The notes beneath the pieces are model-generated. The model did not search any database. It saw only the letters and a program-made list of their open reading frames with translations, and had not been told where the DNA came from. A stretch of DNA of 57,672 bases from Verrucomicrobiota bacterium. GTDB lineage: Bacteria; Verrucomicrobiota; Verrucomicrobiia; Limisphaerales; SIBE01. A program made the position numbers and the translations under genes. The stretch spans positions 1 through 57,672 of the forward strand of contig VHDE01000024.1 of assembly GCA_016871515.1 (NCBI GenBank), given 5' to 3'. Shown one piece after another: positions 1 to 8,955 of the stretch (the first letter of the stretch is position 1; the number at the start of each line of letters is the position of its first letter).

Positions 1-1
1 C

Positions 2-397
2 ATGGACTGGTTTGCCGATCAAGCCAAATGGGAAGGCTTGCGCAGTGTCGGGATGGCAGAATCGATCCGAGAGATCGATGGCAAAACCAGGGTGGAACGG
101 AGGTATTATCTATCGAGTTTAAAACTCAACGTGGCCACGTTCGCCCGCGCGGTGCGCGGGCATTGGGGCGTGGAGAACAAAGTGCATTGGAGCATGGACG
201 TCTGTTTTCGCGAGGACCAGAGTCGTGCGCGTACTGGCTATGCCGCCGAGAATCTGGCCACGCTGCGCAGGCTGGCCTTGAACTTATTGAAACGAGAGAA
301 AACCAAAAAGCGTGGAATCAAAGGCAAACAGCTCAACGCCGGTCGGGATCACGCTTATCTATTGCGACTGCTCGGTGGGAAACCGGAAGGAATTTAG
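2..397 (+). CDS. ISAs1-family transposase, C-terminal part (cut by window edge)
   Basis: This is the C-terminal part of a DDE transposase of the ISAs1 (H-repeat) family, which moves its insertion sequence by cut-and-paste. The visible 131 residues contain the family's C-terminal signature: a stretch reading RGHWGVENKVHW, then CFREDQSRAR, then an ENLATLRRLALNLL helix. Full members are about 370 residues, so roughly two thirds lie left of the window. The ATG at position 2 is internal and not the real start. The TAG stop falls inside what looks like the element's terminal inverted repeat, as is common in this family. Whether the upstream part is intact cannot be seen. Confidence 0.88.
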   Translation: MDWFADQAKWEGLRSVGMAESIREIDGKTRVERRYYLSSLKLNVATFARAVRGHWGVENKVHWSMDVCFREDQSRARTGYAAENLATLRRLALNLLKREKTKKRGIKGKQLNAGRDHAYLLRLLGGKPEGI

Positions 398-411
398 ATG
401 CGTTCGCCCTG
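393..411. repeat. Probable right terminal inverted repeat of the ISAs1 element
   Basis: The sequence TTTAGATGCGTTCGCCCTG overlaps the transposase stop codon. It resembles ISAs1-family ends, which finish in CCCTG close to the end of the transposase gene. The left end is outside the window, so neither the pairing nor a target-site duplication can be checked. Confidence 0.5.
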
Positions 412-499
412 CGTGTTTCTCCTTGCCGCCGCCAAAAGCCTGCGCCATCGTCCAAACACTAATCGGATCGCTCGCGAACCAAATCATTGGAGTCATCGT

Positions 500-2020
500 A
501 TGAATAAACCGTATTCCCGCCGCACCTTTATCCGATCTTCCGCCACGACCAGTGCTCTCCTTGGTCTGGGCGATTTAGCATTTATGTCGCGCTTGCCGCG
601 CGTATCCGCCGCCGAAGCCAATCTCAACCCAAAGATTGTCCGGCTCGATCCAGAGATTGAGCCGCTGGTTCGGTTGATCGAGGAGAGCTCGCGCGAACGG
701 CTTTTGGAAGACGTGGCCGCGCGCGTGAAGCGCGGCTTGAATTATCGCGATGTTCTGGCGGCGCTGTTGCTCGCCGGCATTCGCAACATCCGTCCCCGGC
801 CAGCGGTCGGTTTCAAATTTCACGCCGTGATGGTCGTCAATTCGGCTCACTTGGCCAGTATGGCTTCGCCTGACTCGGATCGTTGGCTGCCGATCTTCTG
901 GGCGCTCGACAATTTCAAGAATTCGCAAGCGCAAGATGTCCGCGAAGGCGATTGGACCATGTCGGCCACGGATGAATCGAGGGTTCCTTCGGCGGACAAA
1001 GCGCGCGAAGCATTCATTCAAGCGATGGACAAATGGGACGAATCCGCAGCAGACACCGCTGCCGCCGGGCTGGCGCGCGGCGCCGGAGCGCAGGAAATAT
1101 TCGAGCTGCTTTGCCGGTATGGCGCCCGCGATTTCCGGAACATTGCGCACAAGGCGATCTACGTGGCCAACGGCTGGCGCACGCTTCACGCCATCGGATG
1201 GCAACATGCGGAGCCGGTTATCCGGTCGCTCGCTTTTGCCTTGTTGGCCCATGATAAAGGCAACCCCGCCGAGAATGATTATGCCGAGGATCGTCCCTGG
1301 CGCCGCAATCTGGAATTGGCGCCGCGCATTCGATCCGACTGGCGCTCGGGCAAAACCGATCCGGCGGCTGCAAAAGAATTGCTCGCCGCGCTGCGCCAAG
1401 GTTCCGATCAAGACGCGGCCAAGAAAGTCGTCGAGCTATTGAACAAGGGAACCGCGCCGCAATCGATCTGGGATGCATTGTTCGAAGCCGCCGGCGAATT
1501 GATGATGCGCCGGCCTGATATTGGAAGTCTGCACAGCGTGACGGCGACTAATGCCTTGCATTTCGCGTTTCAAACTTCCGGCAATGACGAAACGCGCCGG
1601 CTCATTCTTCTCCAGAACGCATCTTATCTTCCGCTCTTCCGGGGGCGAAGCGCGAACTTGAAAGATTATCAGATCGATCAGTTCGAGCCGCTGCCATTGA
1701 GCGGCAGCGTCGAGCGGGCCCCGGAAGAAATCTTTGCCGAAGTGTCACAGGATAAGTTGACGGCCGCTCGCAAGGCGCTGTCGTATTTGCAACAGCATCC
1801 AAATCCCAAGCCATTAATCGATGCAGCTCAGCGGCTCGTTTTTCTCAAGGGCAATGACTCGCACGATTACAAGTTCAGTTCGGCTGTTCTCGAGGATTAC
1901 CATCACGTTTCATCCGACGCGCGGGCCCGTTATCTGGCCTCCAGCCTTTTCTACCTGCGCGGATCGGGCGCCACGGACAACAAACTCGTGCAACGTATTC
2001 GCGCCGCCATGGCAGCCTAA
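500..2020 (+). CDS. Tat-exported protein of unknown function
   Basis: A 506-residue protein whose function I do not recognise. The ATG at 500 is preferred over the longer open frame from 398, because it places a twin-arginine signal (SRRTFIRSS followed by a hydrophobic SALLGLG stretch) at residues 6-20. The upstream 34 residues would mask that signal and run through the insertion-sequence end. The mature part is alpha-helical in composition, with many alanine and leucine-rich repeats-like helices, and contains conserved-looking aromatic and histidine positions around GWRTLHAIGWQHAEP (about residues 230-245) and DYHHVSSDARARYL near the C terminus. Proteins of this build occur in Verrucomicrobiota and Acidobacteriota genomes. 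Folding before export via Tat suggests a cofactor or a cytoplasmic maturation step, but that is inference. Confidence 0.8.
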   Translation: MNKPYSRRTFIRSSATTSALLGLGDLAFMSRLPRVSAAEANLNPKIVRLDPEIEPLVRLIEESSRERLLEDVAARVKRGLNYRDVLAALLLAGIRNIRPRPAVGFKFHAVMVVNSAHLASMASPDSDRWLPIFWALDNFKNSQAQDVREGDWTMSATDESRVPSADKAREAFIQAMDKWDESAADTAAAGLARGAGAQEIFELLCRYGARDFRNIAHKAIYVANGWRTLHAIGWQHAEPVIRSLAFALLAHDKGNPAENDYAEDRPWRRNLELAPRIRSDWRSGKTDPAAAKELLAALRQGSDQDAAKKVVELLNKGTAPQSIWDALFEAAGELMMRRPDIGSLHSVTATNALHFAFQTSGNDETRRLILLQNASYLPLFRGRSANLKDYQIDQFEPLPLSGSVERAPEEIFAEVSQDKLTAARKALSYLQQHPNPKPLIDAAQRLVFLKGNDSHDYKFSSAVLEDYHHVSSDARARYLASSLFYLRGSGATDNKLVQRIRAAMAA

Positions 2021-2190
2021 ACTCCCGCTTTGGGAGTGCGGCGGGCTGTGCCAAAGGGCCAGCAAGCCGGACGCAGTCCAAACGCTGGCGCGCGCCGAGC
2101 GGCGGCACTGAAACCACCTAGCCTGCCATTCTGGGCAGAATCGCGGCAGTCGCCGACCCATTCGCGTGTCGTTGCTTTGCAGCGGAAGCC

Positions 2191-3390
2191 ATGGCATACC
2201 TTTCGCCCATGAAATACCGTCGCTTCGGCCGCACTGAATTGTCCATGCCTGTTTTTTCCTGCGGTGGGATGCGCTACCAGTTCAAGTGGCAGGACGTAGA
2301 CCCTCGAGAGATTCCTCCGGACAATCAGAAGAATTTGGAAGCGACGATTCAACGAGCGGTCGAGTTGGGGATCAATCATATCGAAACGGCGCGTGGCTAT
2401 GGCTCGTCCGAGATGCAACTCGGCCAGATTTTGCCCACACTTCCGAGGGACAAAATCATCGTGCAAACGAAAGTGGCGCCGCACGAAAGTGCCGAGGCCT
2501 TTTTGAAAACCTTCGATCGCTCGATGGCTTGCCTTCGGCTCGATTACGTCGATTTGCTGGCGTTGCATGGGGTCAATCACCGCGAGTTTCTCCATCATTC
2601 GTTGAAGAAAGGCGGTTGTGTAGCGGCGGTGCGCAAGCTGCAACGCGAAGGGCGCGTGCGTTTCCTTGGCTTCTCCACTCATGCCACGACCGACATCATT
2701 TTGGATGCCATCGCTTCCGGCGAATTCGATTACGTGAATGTGCATTGGTACTTCGTCAACGACTTGAATTGGCCGGCCATTCAGGCCGCTTACCAAAAGG
2801 ACATGGGACTGTTTATCATCAGTCCCAATGACAAAGGCGGCAAATTGTACGCGCCACCGCCGAAGCTCGTGGAATTGTGCCAGCCGCTGACCCCGATGCA
2901 ATTCAATGACCTTTACTGCTTGGCGCGGCCACAAGTGCACACGCTGAGTTGCGGCGCGGCGCGACCGAGCGACTTTGAAGAACATATCGGCGCTCTTAAA
3001 TATTACGATGGAATGGCGTCCGCGATTGAACCAATCGAACGACGTCTCCGGGCCGAAATGAACCGGACGCTCGGCGAAGATTGGTGTCAGCGTTGGTTCC
3101 AAGGTTTGCCACAGTACGTCGATGTCCCCGGCCAAGTGAACTTGTTAGAGATTTTGAGGCTCTGGACTTACGCGAAATCACTGGACCTCGTGGATTGGGG
3201 CAAAATGCGTTACAACTTGCTCGGTCAAGGGGATCACTGGTTTCCGGGCGAGAATGCCAGCAAGGCACGCGACGCAGACCTCCAGCAAACTCTTCGGCGA
3301 AGCCCCTTTGCGGACCGTATCCCCGGTATTCTTCATGAGGCTCACCAGATGCTGTTCGATGCGCCACTCAAACGGCTTAGCCAAAGCTGA
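2191..3390 (+). CDS. Aldo/keto reductase with degenerate C-terminal Fe-S-like tail
   Basis: A 399-residue NAD(P)-dependent aldo/keto reductase. The barrel begins with [11 protein letters not shown] and carries the tetrad positions at E65, Y70 (ETARGY), K94 (VQTKV) and H126 (ALHG). The usual aspartate of the tetrad is replaced by glutamate. The protein is longer than a minimal reductase (about 280-320 residues). Its tail, from about residue 300, resembles the ferredoxin-like extension of some members, yet only one cysteine remains, in [10 protein letters not shown], so a 4Fe-4S cluster cannot form. The start at 2191 is chosen because GGAAG lies just upstream; an ATG at 2209 is also possible. 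Substrate unknown; sugar or hydroxy-acid chemistry would fit the neighbourhood. Confidence 0.88.
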   Translation: MAYLSPMKYRRFGRTELSMPVFSCGGMRYQFKWQDVDPREIPPDNQKNLEATIQRAVELGINHIETARGYGSSEMQLGQILPTLPRDKIIVQTKVAPHESAEAFLKTFDRSMACLRLDYVDLLALHGVNHREFLHHSLKKGGCVAAVRKLQREGRVRFLGFSTHATTDIILDAIASGEFDYVNVHWYFVNDLNWPAIQAAYQKDMGLFIISPNDKGGKLYAPPPKLVELCQPLTPMQFNDLYCLARPQVHTLSCGAARPSDFEEHIGALKYYDGMASAIEPIERRLRAEMNRTLGEDWCQRWFQGLPQYVDVPGQVNLLEILRLWTYAKSLDLVDWGKMRYNLLGQGDHWFPGENASKARDADLQQTLRRSPFADRIPGILHEAHQMLFDAPLKRLSQS

Positions 3391-3436
3391 CCCGGGCTAG
3401 ACGCGCTTCGACAGCACCACCAGGATGTGCCTTCCT

Positions 3437-3572
3437 CGTAACGCAGAGTTTCACTCTGCCGTATCGCAGACTTTCAGTCTGCAGAGCCTCCGCAAGATCG
3501 GATGCGCTGGACAAAGCGAGAGCAGTGCCGACTGCCAGTCGGCGAGACGGCAGACTACAAGTCTGCGTCGCG
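3437..3572. repeat. 136-bp four-hairpin element, copy 1
   Basis: Four 17-nt hairpins, each a 7-bp stem with a 3-nt loop, lie at 3443-3459, 3466-3482, 3527-3543 and 3550-3566. Within each pair they are separated by exactly 6 nt (CGTATC on the left, GAGACG on the right), and the two pairs by 44 nt. Stems read GCAGAGT/ACTCTGC, GCAGACT/AGTCTGC, GCCGACT/AGTCGGC and GCAGACT/AGTCTGC, all fully paired. The left boundary is CGTAAC; the right one is degenerate. A second copy with the same spacing is at 26606-26741. Confidence 0.85.
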
Positions 3573-3654
3573 ACAAGGCGTTCCAGGTGCGAGAACCAGG
3601 GTGATATTGAAATTCCGTTTGCGGTGAGGAGAAATTTGCGCAACCATAGCAGTA

Positions 3655-4854
3655 ATGCGCTCGCGAGCCGGAGTCGTATTGCTCGTTTCTTCGGGCTTGA
3701 ACATAGCCCTCGCTCTCGCGCTTTTTCTCACCTATCGCAGCCAGCAGGAAAAACCGCTTGGGCTCGCGTTAGTCTCCAAATCTCCAGAAACGCCGGCTGC
3801 GGCTCGATCGATCAAAACCAACGTCGTTGTCCGGCGACAATATTTTACCTGGCAAGAAATTGAATCGGAGGATTATCCGGTTTACATCGCGAATCTCCGG
3901 AGGATTGGCTGTCCTGAATCGACAATTCGAGACATCATCGTGGCGGAGGTCAACACGCTCTTTGCCCGCAAACGAGCCACGGAGATTATCACTCCCGAAC
4001 AACAATGGTGGCGTTCTGAACCAGATGTGGACGTCAGCCACGCCGCTGCCGCGCAACTGCAAGCACTGGAACTTGAACGTCAAGCTTTGCTCGTTCAACT
4101 CCTGGGGCCGAACTGGGAGGGAGCAACGGAGTCTCAAGTCGATCGATGGAATCTGCCGCTCGATGGGCCGGTTCTCGGCGCCTTATCCGCGGACTCGAAA
4201 CAGGCGGTGCGAAACCTTCACTCACGCTCTGTGTCGCGATTGCAAGAGCACCTGGCGGCGCGGCAACAAGCTGGCCAAGCGCCTGATCCGTCTGAAGCAG
4301 CGCGCTTGCGTCAGGAAACACGTGAAGCGCTCGCGCGGGTTTTGACGCCAGCGCAGATGGAGGAATACCTCTTGCGTTACTCGCAGACTGCACAAAGCCT
4401 CCGCGCAGAGTTGCAAGCGCTGGAGTTAACGCCGGATGAATTTCGAAGCCTGTTTCGCGCACGCGACGCCGCCGCTCAGCAAATTCAGCTCCACCATAGT
4501 GGCAGCGACGTGGCCAGCGCCAAACGGCGAGAAGGACTCGAAGGCCAGCAGGAAGCGGTGCTCAAGCAGGTGCTCGGTTCCGAGCGTTTCGAGTTATATA
4601 AGTTCAATCAGGATCCAGCGTTTCGCCAAGCGCAAGCCTCGGCCCAGAAAATCGGGGCGCCGGCCGAGGCGGTTTTGCCGCTCTATCAGATCAACCAAGC
4701 GATCGCGTTGGAACGAGAGCGCATTCGCGCTGATGCTTCCCTCACACTCGAACAGCGCGCCGCCGCTCTGGCTAAGATGCTGGCGCAGCAGCAAGACTCA
4801 TTGAGAAAGGTTCTCGGGAGAGACGCCTACGATCGCTACATCAAGCAGCAATAG
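3655..4854 (+). CDS. Membrane-anchored coiled-coil protein of unknown function
   Basis: A 399-residue protein with one N-terminal membrane segment at about residues 5-25 (GVVLLVSSGLNIALALALFL), followed by a soluble, highly charged and glutamine-rich region that is almost entirely helical, rich in ELERQALLVQLL and RAELQALEL type heptads. The likely topology is N-in with a periplasmic coiled-coil domain. I recognise it only as a type often seen in Verrucomicrobiota. The ATG at 3655 sits just before the hydrophobic segment, which supports it as the start. It ends in TAG. Downstream on the opposite strand is the broken two-component gene. Confidence 0.75.
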   Translation: MRSRAGVVLLVSSGLNIALALALFLTYRSQQEKPLGLALVSKSPETPAAARSIKTNVVVRRQYFTWQEIESEDYPVYIANLRRIGCPESTIRDIIVAEVNTLFARKRATEIITPEQQWWRSEPDVDVSHAAAAQLQALELERQALLVQLLGPNWEGATESQVDRWNLPLDGPVLGALSADSKQAVRNLHSRSVSRLQEHLAARQQAGQAPDPSEAARLRQETREALARVLTPAQMEEYLLRYSQTAQSLRAELQALELTPDEFRSLFRARDAAAQQIQLHHSGSDVASAKRREGLEGQQEAVLKQVLGSERFELYKFNQDPAFRQAQASAQKIGAPAEAVLPLYQINQAIALERERIRADASLTLEQRAAALAKMLAQQQDSLRKVLGRDAYDRYIKQQ

Positions 4855-4861
4855 CCAGCAG

Positions 4862-5758
4862 TTAAGAGGATCGTTGCTCGAGCGCGGACAGGTAAACGGT
4901 GAAGGTCGTTCCACGTCCGACTTCTGTGTGGATGTGAATCGCGCCATGAGCCTGTTCGACGAGGCGTCCCACAATCGAAAGACCCAGACTGGTCACCTAC
5001 CCGCTGGCTTTCGTGGTGAAACAGGGCTCAAAAATCCGGCTCAGCATGTCGGATGGAATACCCGGCCTGTTATCCGTCACAGAAATGGCCAACTGTGGCC
5101 CGGCGCTTTGGAAGCCTTCGCGATTGATGAGACGGTCGCACGGCCCATCGACGAAACTGGCGACCTCCACCGGTTGCCCGAGCACTAGAGCCCGGATTTC
5201 AACCTTATGCGGCTCGCTTGAGCATTGAAAGGCGTTGATCGTCAAATCCAGAAGCACCTGGATAAGATCGGCGCCATTGATCCGCCCGGCCACATCAACC
5301 TGCAGAGGATGCACGATCAGCGAGTTCTTTTGGGCGTCGCAATGTGCTTTCAGCAATTGTCGCAAGTCGCTGAGGATTTGGTTCACGCCGACCTGCGTGT
5401 TCTGCGCGGCGCCATCTCGGAGAAAGCTGAGATATCGCCTCGAGATTTGTATGCAGTTGCTGACTTGAAGAATGACTCGCGAAATCCGGTCCTTAACAAT
5501 TTGAAGATTGTCGCCTTCAATTCGAGACGAGTCGTAGATGCTTTGATTGATAAGTTCGGCAAACCCGGAGATAATCATCAGCGGCCCATTAATGTCGTGA
5601 AAAATACTGGCGTAAATTTCGCCACGCCCGCGGGTGATCTCTTCTAAAACTTTGCGGTTGCGAATTTCGTCCTGCAACTCGAGGAGTTTTCGGTTGTGAT
5701 TTTTAATTTCGCTGGAGAGAGAGCGCCGCTCCATGGCCGTCGCAACGGCCTGTTGCAT
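4862..5758 (-). pseudogene. Histidine kinase half of a receiver-kinase gene, interrupted by an amber codon
   Basis: This is the kinase part of a signalling protein. It has a coiled coil, an H-box (SIFHDINGPLMIISGF), an N-box-like segment (DLTINAFQCSSE), the D-box (SVTDNRPGIP) and the F-box (RIFEPCFTTKASG). Translation from the ATG at 5758 meets TAG at 4997-4999, directly after the F-box. The same frame continues beyond it with LGLSIVGRLVEQAHGAIHIHTEVGRG to a TAA at 4862, which is the expected end of a HATPase domain. Without that part the ATP lid is lost and the kinase should be inactive. The segment after the stop reads VTSLGLS where GTGLGLS is usual, so two nearby compensating indels could also explain the stop. 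The receiver half lies upstream in a shifted frame. Confidence 0.8.
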
Positions 5759-5781
5759 GGTCGGGATCTCAAACGGCTTGG

Positions 5782-6189
5782 TCAGGTAATCACAGGAGCC
5801 GAGACGGAGAGCTTGGCGCGCTGTTTCGAGCGTTTCGTAGGCGTCAGAATAATCACTTCAATGGCAGGGTCGAGTTTCTTGAGCTGATTTAGAACTTCGC
5901 TGCCGGACATGATTGGCATTCGGAGATCAAGAATGGCGGCATCTACGGCGTGCGATTTCACTAAGTCGAGCGCTTTCAATCCGTTCTCAGCCAGAAGGAC
6001 CTGGTAGTCATTCTTAAACAGAAAGAAGAGGGCCTGCCGCGGACCCGCATCATCATCGACAACCAAAAGCGTCCTCAGTTGCTTGGCTCTTTCTTCAGTC
6101 TCGAGCGCCAAAGGCTCGCACGGAGTATCCATTGTAGGTGCTGCGGACCTTGTCTGGATCTTCGCTGTTTGAAACTGATCCGAATTCAC
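5782..6189 (-). pseudogene. Receiver-domain half of the same gene, frameshifted
   Basis: A response-regulator receiver domain with the acidic pocket (VVDDDAG), the phosphoacceptor aspartate in AAILDLRMP, and the threonine in VIILT. After VIILT (near 5840-5845) the frame is lost. Adding one base there restores AYETLETARQALRLGSCDYLTKPFEIP, which contains the conserved lysine of the domain and runs straight into the kinase half. The original product was therefore one protein: receiver, coiled coil, histidine kinase. This broken version ends at the stop near 5782. The lesion is a single-base deletion relative to the expected sequence. Confidence 0.8.
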
Positions 6190-6358
6190 TTTTGCGGTTG
6201 CCGCGAGTACAGGGCGTCAATTCGGCGCGCTGGCCTAACCTGGGACCTCGGAATAGAAACGGATCGAAATATGGCTGTCCAGAATAGCAAGACACTAGGC
6301 TTCGTGCTATACCGGCTTCTCGTCACGCATTTGCTATTGCCAGAGGAATAACTGAGAT

Positions 6359-7591
6359 TCAAGAAGGAATTCCCGGCGCGTCTCCAGGGCCACGCTGATT
6401 GAAAGCAGCTTCATACAGGGCTGCGAAATCTTCGGCGCGAATCGGACGCGGGTTGAAACCGGCTGTCCACTGATGGGCCGCCTCTTCGGCCAGAATCGGA
6501 ATGGCGGAACGTTGCACACCACAATCAGCCAATGAACGGGCGATCTGTGCTGCATTCAGAAGCGACTCCAATCGAGCGATGAGCGCTTCGAAAGCGTGTT
6601 CATGTCCATCGCTCACACAAGCAATTTCGGGGGCCGACGCCAATTCAGCATAGGCTTGACGGGCCGACGGATCCTGTCCGTTAAATCGAACGACAAGTGG
6701 GAGCATAATGCCAACCGCCTCTCCATGGACGACGTCAAAATGCGCGGTCAGCGGATTTGCCGCGGAATGAGCGGCGCCTAACATGCTATTTTCAATTGCG
6801 AAACCGGCAAAGGCAGCTCCCAACAACATGCGTCCACGCGCTTCCAAATCGTTTGGAGCCTTGAGCACGCGCGGCAGCGCAGGCGCCAGCAACTTGAAAG
6901 CCTCGTGCGAGTACATGAGGGAGAGTGGGTTTCGTTTTTTGGTGACGGCCGTCTCAACCGCATGCGCAATCGCGTCGATCCCGGTGTGTGCCGTGACCGG
7001 CGCCGGTTGTGAAACGGTGAGGCCCGGATCAAGAATCGCAATGCGGGCGGCGGCTTTTGCGTCACCACAAGCCATTTTCTGATGCGTCTGCTCGTCTCCA
7101 ATTAAAGCGTATGATTGACATTCACTGCCAGTTCCCGCCGTAGTTGGAATTGCGATGAGAGGCAGCATCGGTTTGGTCGCTTTGCCGAAGCCACGGTAAT
7201 CCTGCATGCGCCCGCCGTTGGTCAGAACGAAATTGCAACCCTTGGCCGTGTCCATCGCGCTACCACCACCGAGGCCAATGATCGCGTCAATCTTCGCGGC
7301 CCTTGCGACCGCCAGACAACTGTCAACGCAGCCGGTTGTTGGGTTCTCGCGCACGGCATCAAAGAAAGCGACGTCCAGGCCGGCTGACTCGAGGATTTGC
7401 CGGACGCGCCCGGCATGTCCCGCCGCCACAATGCCGGGATCAGTGACAAGCAGAAGCCTTTTGGCGCCCAATTCTCGGGCGAGGTCGCCAAGCCGTTCAA
7501 CCGCGCCGACGCCGAACACGATGCGCGTTCGTGGCTGATGATCGAATTCAGGAAGCAGCGGAACGTGAGGAGGCGCGGCTTCTTGCGTCAT
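6359..7591 (-). CDS. Iron-containing alcohol dehydrogenase
   Basis: A 410-residue group III alcohol dehydrogenase, which oxidises an alcohol or reduces an aldehyde with NAD(P). The nucleotide-binding motif GGGSAMDTAK is at about residues 108-117. The metal ligands fit D206 and H210 (GIDAIAHAVE), H275 (LGAAHSAANP) and H289 (VVHGEAVG), with the family's 14-residue spacing between the last two. Length is normal. It follows the ligase-like gene on the same strand with only about 42 bp between them, so the two are probably co-transcribed. The natural substrate cannot be read from sequence; an aldehyde produced from an acid activated by the neighbour is a hypothesis. Confidence 0.93.
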   Translation of the reverse strand: MTQEAAPPHVPLLPEFDHQPRTRIVFGVGAVERLGDLARELGAKRLLLVTDPGIVAAGHAGRVRQILESAGLDVAFFDAVRENPTTGCVDSCLAVARAAKIDAIIGLGGGSAMDTAKGCNFVLTNGGRMQDYRGFGKATKPMLPLIAIPTTAGTGSECQSYALIGDEQTHQKMACGDAKAAARIAILDPGLTVSQPAPVTAHTGIDAIAHAVETAVTKKRNPLSLMYSHEAFKLLAPALPRVLKAPNDLEARGRMLLGAAFAGFAIENSMLGAAHSAANPLTAHFDVVHGEAVGIMLPLVVRFNGQDPSARQAYAELASAPEIACVSDGHEHAFEALIARLESLLNAAQIARSLADCGVQRSAIPILAEEAAHQWTAGFNPRPIRAEDFAALYEAAFNQRGPGDAPGIPS

Positions 7592-7633
7592 GCCAATTGG
7601 AAGAACAAGAGTGGTGATTCCACCGTTCCGGGC

Positions 7634-8719
7634 CTAGTAAACGCCCTCGACGATCGTCTTTTCCATCGCGCCGAAAGGACGAACGTCGCCCACCCCATCC
7701 CAAGCATAAGGAGCGCGCGGTTCGCGGCGAATCGCCTCATCGCGTTCCAAAAAGCGCGGCATGAAAAACTCTTTCGTCAACGTGGTCAATTCAACACGGC
7801 CCCATTCGCCATAATTTTTGACTTGATCGGTTTTCTGAGGATCGACGACGCGCAACACCGCTCGAGGCTGCGGCGCGTAATAGGTGACGGAAAAACTATC
7901 TTCGGCTTTCAGAGGGACACTTGCGGCCAAACCCATTAGAGTGTTGCCATAGGTAGGATAGAACCCGATCCGATTCTCGAGCACCTCTTCGACAAGGAAT
8001 CGCACGTACTGCGGCGCCATCGATGTTCCGCCGCAAAACACGCCGCGAATGCCAGCTTCCCAAAGATTGATCTTCTCGGCGAGAGCTTCCAGAAGCTTCG
8101 GTGTGGTAAAAAGCCCGCTAATTTTGCGGTGCTTCAAAATGGTTACGGCCTGGTCGACCACGTGTTCCATGTACGCTTTGGCTTGCTCGAATTGTTTGCC
8201 GCTGATGACTTTCTTAACCCATCGCGGATCGAGATCGATGAAGTAACACGAGCTGCCTCGCACATTGGCCAAATGCTCGATGGCCAACCGGAGACGACGC
8301 GGCCCGGTCGGTCCCATCATGAGCCAGTAGTGATTTCGCGGAAAGTGCGCGTCCGAAATCTTCTCCGAGAACTCGCTGTAATCTACCTTGTAATCGTCCC
8401 AGCCAATACGCTGTTTAGGCATGCCCGTTGTGCCGCCGGTTTCGAAGATGTTGAAGGGACGTCCCTGATATTTCTTGGGCGCCCAAACCTCGGGTTGCAA
8501 ATCACGCAGCCATTCGTCCTGAAAATGTGGGAACCGCAAAATGTCGGCGAAACACTTCACCTCGGTCGCTGGATTCCATCCCGCTTTCTTGGCCCAATCG
8601 AGCCAGAAGGAGCATCCGGTATCCGGTGAGAAGTGCCATTGGACGATCTCGCGCACATGAGCGTCGAGCTGTTCCTGCGCAGCTTTCATGGAATGTTGGA
8701 GAGAGGGATCGGTAGGCAT
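7634..8719 (-). CDS. ANL-superfamily adenylate-forming enzyme (PaaK/LuxE-like)
   Basis: A 361-residue protein of the phenylacetate-CoA ligase/acyl-protein synthetase branch of the adenylate-forming superfamily. The phosphate-binding loop ETGGTTGMPK is at about residues 93-102. A mid-domain FCGGTSM and a YPTYGNTLMG motif, corresponding to the adenine/acyl-binding region, follow. It is shorter than PaaK (about 430 residues) and lacks a clear C-terminal lid subdomain, so it may only adenylate or transfer its acyl group. No LuxC-type reductase is in view. It is the first gene of a probable two-gene operon with the downstream alcohol dehydrogenase. Confidence 0.8.
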   Translation of the reverse strand: MPTDPSLQHSMKAAQEQLDAHVREIVQWHFSPDTGCSFWLDWAKKAGWNPATEVKCFADILRFPHFQDEWLRDLQPEVWAPKKYQGRPFNIFETGGTTGMPKQRIGWDDYKVDYSEFSEKISDAHFPRNHYWLMMGPTGPRRLRLAIEHLANVRGSSCYFIDLDPRWVKKVISGKQFEQAKAYMEHVVDQAVTILKHRKISGLFTTPKLLEALAEKINLWEAGIRGVFCGGTSMAPQYVRFLVEEVLENRIGFYPTYGNTLMGLAASVPLKAEDSFSVTYYAPQPRAVLRVVDPQKTDQVKNYGEWGRVELTTLTKEFFMPRFLERDEAIRREPRAPYAWDGVGDVRPFGAMEKTIVEGVY

Positions 8720-8800
8720 GGTCGTTCAAAGTTCGAGCTTCGATGTTTAAAGTTCTAAAGCGTAATTATGTAAAGGCGGCTTATTCCGATGAACCGGCGA

Positions 8801-8914
8801 CGGAGCGCGGACATTCCTGTCCGCAGCAGCTTCGGTCGTCCAAACAGCAACAGAATCTTCCAGCGCAGTCTCGAGCACATGACTATCGCTGCGAACAGGA
8901 ATGTCCGGGCTCCG
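8801..8914. repeat. Large imperfect inverted repeat
   Basis: Arms of 27 nt at 8801-8827 and 8888-8914 match with three mismatches. They begin with CGGAGCGCGGACATTCCTGT on the left and enclose about 60 nt. The element sits upstream of the ligase gene and beyond the 3' end of the propeller gene. It has no coding potential of its own. Confidence 0.75.
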
Positions 8915-8955
8915 TGGCCGTAATAGGAGGGGTTCGTCAAGCGAGCAACTTCGGT

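Noticed and set aside
2021-2036. Rho-independent terminator after the Tat protein (ACTCCC hairpin)
   Set aside because: The 6-bp hairpin has no following T-run.
3443-3566. CRISPR-like array made of the 17-nt units
   Set aside because: Units are hairpins of variable sequence in inverted pairs, spacers are 6 and 44 nt, and no cas genes are near. It is a palindromic element, not an array.
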